Source of the DNA: Pseudomonadota bacterium
Lineage (GTDB): Bacteria; Pseudomonadota; Alphaproteobacteria; Sphingomonadales; Sphingomonadaceae
Assembly: GCA_029781465.1 (NCBI GenBank)
Contig: JAKOWQ010000180.1
Span: forward strand, 1 to 7,627
Direction: 5' to 3'
DNA: 7,627 bases
Of the stretch, positions 6,257 to 7,627 are shown piece by piece. Position 1 is the first letter of the stretch; every line of letters starts with the position of its first letter. A program made the position numbers and the translations under genes. Below the pieces are notes generated by a model. The model made no database searches, had not been told where the DNA came from, and was given only the letters and a program-made list of their open reading frames with translations.

Positions 6257-6733
6257 TTACTTGCTGCCCAGCGATTCCCCGAAGGCCTTCGAAGAAGCCT
6301 GCCAGTAGGCGACATTGTCGATGAACAGCTCCTCGCTCATTCCACCCTGCTCGAGGTCAACGTCGAATTCCATCGTCGCGTCGCCGTCGCCGTCAATGTA
6401 GAACCGGCCCCAGCGGTGATCGCGCGACCAGGTGTTGATTTCGTCGAGCGAGGGACGCTTCTTGTTCGCGAAGCTCGCATAGAACTGGACTGACTTGCAG
6501 TTGGCGTCGTTGTTGTCGCACCCGGCGAGGATAATCGCGAAGGGGACGCTGGTGTTGGACACGATCACCATCTTGCCGTTCTTGGTGCTCTCAAGCTTGG
6601 CGGTGGCTCCGGCCTTGTTGAGTACGTCGGTGATCTGTGCGGCATCGGCCACGACGTTCCTGGCGAGCGCGGGGGTGGCAACAAATGCGGCGGCGAGAGC
6701 AGAAGTGGTGATCAGATTGCGAAGAAATGACAT
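6257..6733 (-). CDS. YbjN-domain protein with signal peptide
   Basis: This 158-residue protein resembles the YbjN family (bacterial sensory transduction regulator-like domain), whose molecular role is poorly known. A signal peptide is visible (MSFLRN, hydrophobic 7-20, cleavage after ALA at residue 24), so the domain is probably periplasmic, unlike cytoplasmic enterobacterial YbjN. The domain spans about 30-150: ITDVLNKAG (34-42), strands at 45-50 and 54-60, SVQFYASF (81-88), LDEINTWSRDHRWGRFYID (96-114) and the acidic strand around 114-127, then a helix ending FGESL. INxWNxxxRFxR-like sequence followed by a D-rich turn is the family hallmark. Cys72 and Cys79 flank an Asp/Asn-rich loop (DNNDAN) and could form a disulfide. 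The start is supported by GGGAGA (6741-6746), 7 nt upstream. It diverges from the aldehyde dehydrogenase gene and lies 90 bp upstream of the thiolase on the same strand. Confidence 0.86.
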   Translation of the reverse strand: MSFLRNLITTSALAAAFVATPALARNVVADAAQITDVLNKAGATAKLESTKNGKMVIVSNTSVPFAIILAGCDNNDANCKSVQFYASFANKKRPSLDEINTWSRDHRWGRFYIDGDGDATMEFDVDLEQGGMSEELFIDNVAYWQASSKAFGESLGSK

Positions 6734-6842
6734 GTACGGTTCTCCCTTGTCCCCCTCCGCTTAGCGCGATAGGCGGGTCCCAGCTTGGAAAATCGCGACG
6801 CGACAGGAAGTGCGCGCGGCAAAAGGTCGGAGAGGAAAGAGC
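6734..6842. promoter_or_regulatory. Divergent intergenic region between YbjN gene and aldehyde dehydrogenase gene
   Basis: This 109-bp gap must hold the promoters or leaders of both divergent genes. I see a clear ribosome binding site for each gene: GGGAGA at 6741-6746 on the minus strand and GAGGA at 6832-6836 on the plus strand. I see no -35/-10 pair good enough to place. No inverted repeat of note was found. Confidence 0.45.
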
Positions 6843-7627
6843 ATGAGCACGTCTGAAATCGAACGGATGGACCGCATCCTCGCGGCGCAGCGTGCATCCT
6901 TCACCGCCGCCTTGCCGGAACCGGTTGCCGTCCGGCGTGACCGGATCGACCGTGCGATCGCGTTGCTGATCGATCACAAGGACGCCTTTGCCAGTGCCGT
7001 TTCGGCCGATTTCGGCCACCGCAGCGTTGAGCAGACCCTGATGACCGACATCATGCCGTCGGTTGGCGCGCTCAAGCATTCCAGGAAGCATTTCGAAGCC
7101 TGGAGCCGCAACGAAAAGCGCAAGCCGATGTTTCCGCTCGGGCTGATCGGCGCCAAGGCAGAGGTGATGTATCAGCCCAAGGGCGTGGTCGGGGTGATCG
7201 CGCCGTGGAATTTCCCGGTTGGCATGGTGATGGTGCCGATGGCGGGCATCCTCGCCGCGGGCAACCGCGCGATGATCAAGCCGAGCGAGTTCACCGAGCG
7301 GGTGGCCGATCTGTTTTCCGAACTGGTTCCGCAATATTTCGCCGAAGAGGAAATGGCGGTCTTCACCGGCGGGGTCGAGGTCGGCACCGCCTTTTCGAAG
7401 CTCGCCTTCGATCACCTGATTTTCACCGGGGCTACCAGCGTGGGCAAGCACATCATGCGCGCGGCGGCGGATAATCTGGTCCCCGTCACGCTCGAGCTTG
7501 GCGGCAAGTCCCCCACCTTCATCGGTCGCAGCGCCAACAAGAAGCAGGCGGGCGAGCGGATTGCGATGGGCAAGATGATGAACGCCGGGCAGATCTGCCT
7601 CGCGCCCGACTATCTGATGGTCGCGCG
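6843..7627 (+). CDS. Aldehyde dehydrogenase, coniferyl-aldehyde dehydrogenase-like, N-terminal part (3' truncated by window edge)
   Basis: The frame runs open off the right edge; 261 codons are visible. The enzyme oxidises an aldehyde to an acid with NAD(P)+ in the cytoplasm. Family motifs are APWNFPV (120-126) with oxyanion-hole Asn123, IKPSE (145-149) in the cofactor site, FTGATSVGK (194-202), the general base Glu218 in LELGGKSP, and nucleophile Cys252 in NAGQICLAPDY. The early position of these residues (class 3 enzymes lack the longer N-terminus of class 1 and 2) and the C-L-A-P-D-Y signature match the group annotated as coniferyl aldehyde dehydrogenase (CalB-like), known in ferulate and coniferyl alcohol breakdown. 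Fatty aldehydes are an alternative substrate in the same class. The start is secure: GAGGA (6832-6836) lies 6 nt upstream. No other lignin-aromatic gene is visible, so the substrate is inferred from family only. Confidence 0.92.
   Translation, partial: MSTSEIERMDRILAAQRASFTAALPEPVAVRRDRIDRAIALLIDHKDAFASAVSADFGHRSVEQTLMTDIMPSVGALKHSRKHFEAWSRNEKRKPMFPLGLIGAKAEVMYQPKGVVGVIAPWNFPVGMVMVPMAGILAAGNRAMIKPSEFTERVADLFSELVPQYFAEEEMAVFTGGVEVGTAFSKLAFDHLIFTGATSVGKHIMRAAADNLVPVTLELGGKSPTFIGRSANKKQAGERIAMGKMMNAGQICLAPDYLMVA

Noticed and set aside
6791..6805. Tandem CGCGA units in the divergent gap
   Set aside because: Only two short GC-rich units; expected by chance in this composition.
6591..7451. Minus-strand open frame of 286 codons spanning the YbjN gene start and the aldehyde dehydrogenase gene
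   Set aside because: It overlaps two well-supported genes in other frames and translates to His/Arg/Gly-rich sequence with no recognisable domain.

Overview
This is a GC-rich window with nine genes, two of them cut by the window edges. Gene content and protein style point to an alphaproteobacterium, most likely Sphingomonadales (Novosphingobium, Sphingomonas or Erythrobacter type). That assignment is by recognition, not by a database search. Coding density is high: no gap between genes exceeds about 115 bp. I saw no tRNA, rRNA, CRISPR array, insertion sequence, integrase or phage gene. It reads as an ordinary chromosomal housekeeping and accessory-metabolism region.

Layout. A plus-strand pair opens the window: the C-terminal part of a nitronate-monooxygenase-like flavin oxidoreductase (2-787), then 7 bp later an alpha/beta hydrolase (795-1487). 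Next come two minus-strand genes: an ammonium transporter (amt, 1494-2798), converging on the hydrolase with only 6 bp between stops, and behind it a D-2-hydroxyacid dehydrogenase (2912-3931). Divergent from the dehydrogenase, 58 bp away, is a small secreted SH3-domain protein (3990-4460). A perfect 13-bp hairpin (4469-4501) separates it from a convergent minus-strand block: a small lipoprotein (4509-4895), an acetyl-CoA acetyltransferase (thiolase, 4970-6166) and a YbjN-domain protein with a signal peptide (6257-6733). Divergent from that block, an aldehyde dehydrogenase of the coniferyl-aldehyde type starts at 6843 and runs off the right edge.

How the genes fit together. I do not see one coherent pathway. 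The flavin oxidoreductase and hydrolase look like a two-gene unit. The thiolase (acetyl-CoA/acetoacetyl-CoA) and the aldehyde dehydrogenase would suit lipid or aromatic catabolism but are divergently transcribed. Three small exported proteins (SH3 protein, lipoprotein, YbjN protein) each carry exactly two cysteines in the mature part or beyond the lipid-anchor cysteine, and sit among unrelated enzymes.

No clearly new system was found. The best leads are a four-cysteine cluster in the flavin oxidoreductase, a signal-peptide-bearing YbjN protein, an inverted repeat in front of the thiolase, and an amt gene with no glnK beside it although its C-terminal tail is conserved.
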